Positions 12,933 to 13,543 of a stretch of DNA of 13,543 bases are shown piece by piece. Position 1 is the stretch's first letter. Each line of letters opens with the position of its first letter. This DNA comes from Petrotoga sp. UBA5851 (GTDB taxonomy: Bacteria > Thermotogota > Thermotogae > Petrotogales > Petrotogaceae). The position numbers and the translations under genes were made by a program. The stretch is from positions 13,649 to 27,191 of the forward strand of contig DJGH01000064.1 of the NCBI GenBank assembly GCA_002431635.1, read 5' to 3'. The notes under the pieces are model-generated. The model was given only the letters and a program-made list of their open reading frames with translations. It made no database searches and had not been told where the DNA came from.

Positions 12933-13543
12933 ATTTTTTTTGACATTGATAAAAGTTCAAAAACACCTTTATACAAACAGATAGTCTTAAAAATTTCAGG
13001 TATGATAGATGACGGAAGTCTGGCGGCAGGTTTCAGATTGCCGTCATCTCGTACCCTCGCACAAACTCTAAGAGTTAGCAGAACATCTGTGGTAGCCGCA
13101 TATGAAGAACTTTGGTCATGCGGATATATAGATACCAGGCAGAGCGCATACTCATATGTCAGAGATATCAATACCAATCCTTCATTCTCAATGAATGATG
13201 AGATACTGTCGGATGAAAAACTTAATTCTTCAAGGATAGATTTTTTAAAAAAAGAAAAATCTCTTTACTACAACAGCTCCTGCATAGATATGATGTCGCT
13301 TTTTCCGGATGAAAGAACTTATCCTGTTAAAGAGATGAAAAAATGTTATCGGAAAGTTCTTGAAAGGTATGGAGAAAAACTTTTCACCTATGCAGACAAA
13401 CAGGGATATCAGCCTCTTAGACTTTATTTATCACAGAGGCTGAAAACCATTGGAATAAAAGTAGATGCACAGGATATACTCATAACAAATGGAACACAAA
13501 ATTCTCTCGATCTTATAATGAGGATGTTTAAAAAACCGCAGCA
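12933..13543 (+). CDS. MocR/PdxR-type regulator (GntR winged helix plus aminotransferase-like domain), 3' end cut, probable ATT start
   Basis: About 203 codons are visible. Residues ~8-75 form a GntR winged helix: TPLYKQIVLKISGMIDDGSL, RLPSSRTLAQTLRVSRTSV, AAYEELWSCGYI. After a linker, the start of a fold-type I aminotransferase domain follows (MMSLFPDERTYP, LFTYADKQGYQPLRLYL, ILITNGTQNSLDLIM), typical of MocR regulators that bind PLP and often control B6, GABA or taurine genes. No ATG, GTG or TTG in this frame lies near the ribosome binding site GGAGGG (12921-12926, overlapping the GNAT stop). ATT at 12933 has perfect 6-nt spacing and starts the protein exactly where family members begin (FFDIDKSS). 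The first in-frame ATG, 13002, would remove part of the DNA-binding domain. A length error in the T8 run cannot be excluded. The PLP lysine lies beyond the edge. Confidence 0.88.
   Translation, partial: MFFDIDKSSKTPLYKQIVLKISGMIDDGSLAAGFRLPSSRTLAQTLRVSRTSVVAAYEELWSCGYIDTRQSAYSYVRDINTNPSFSMNDEILSDEKLNSSRIDFLKKEKSLYYNSSCIDMMSLFPDERTYPVKEMKKCYRKVLERYGEKLFTYADKQGYQPLRLYLSQRLKTIGIKVDAQDILITNGTQNSLDLIMRMFKKPQ

Noticed and set aside
12860..13177. 105-codon minus-strand open frame
   Set aside because: It is antisense to the GntR DNA-binding domain of the MocR regulator, whose frame is clearly coding.

Overview
The window is AT-rich bacterial DNA with dense, closely packed genes, strong purine-rich ribosome binding sites (GGAGG, AAGGGGG) and many ATA/AGA codons. 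Together with the gene families (TetR, MocR, MCP, HD-GYP, ApbE/FMN_bind) this suggests a low-GC, probably anaerobic and motile, Clostridia-like Firmicute. I cannot name a species, and a Fusobacteria-like host is not excluded by the sequence alone. There are twelve complete genes and two genes cut by the window edges. No RNA gene, insertion sequence or CRISPR array was seen.

Region 1 (1-2858, minus strand) is a tight three-gene operon running off the left edge. It holds a NERD-nuclease/UvrD-type SF1 helicase fusion, a metallo-beta-lactamase fold protein with CPSF/RNase J-type motifs but no beta-CASP insert, and a third gene coupled to it by an ATGA overlap, of which only 46 codons are visible. 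This nuclease-helicase plus predicted nuclease unit is the best candidate here for an undescribed nucleic-acid processing or defence system. That role is inferred.

Region 2 (3009-5223, minus strand) is a self-contained flavinylation operon: a TTGACA-17-TACTAT promoter with a perfect 10-bp-arm inverted repeat over the presumed transcription start, then a TetR regulator, an ApbE FMN transferase without an export signal, a membrane-anchored FMN-binding protein with the SGAT acceptor motif, and a clear intrinsic terminator.

Region 3 (5270-9282, minus strand) runs LarE-like PP-loop sulfurtransferase, then an SBP-GAF-HD-GYP sensor, a GRAM-like small protein and a PNPOx-like flavoprotein, ending at a strong terminator. 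It may be one transcript, since no terminator is visible between these genes.

Region 4 (9416-12086, plus strand) is divergent. It pairs a Cache-type methyl-accepting chemotaxis protein with a small four-helix membrane protein carrying two H-x13-H motifs, the geometry of a transmembrane bis-heme b (ferric-reductase-like) protein. The two are 10 bp apart and followed by a terminator. Region 5 (12097-13543, plus strand) is a GNAT acetyltransferase closely followed by a MocR/PdxR-type regulator, which appears to use a rare ATT start and is cut by the right edge.

A common thread is redox and flavin chemistry (ApbE, FMN_bind, PNPOx-like, bis-heme protein) plus environmental sensing (MCP, HD-GYP sensor). 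A functional link between the operons is not shown by the sequence.
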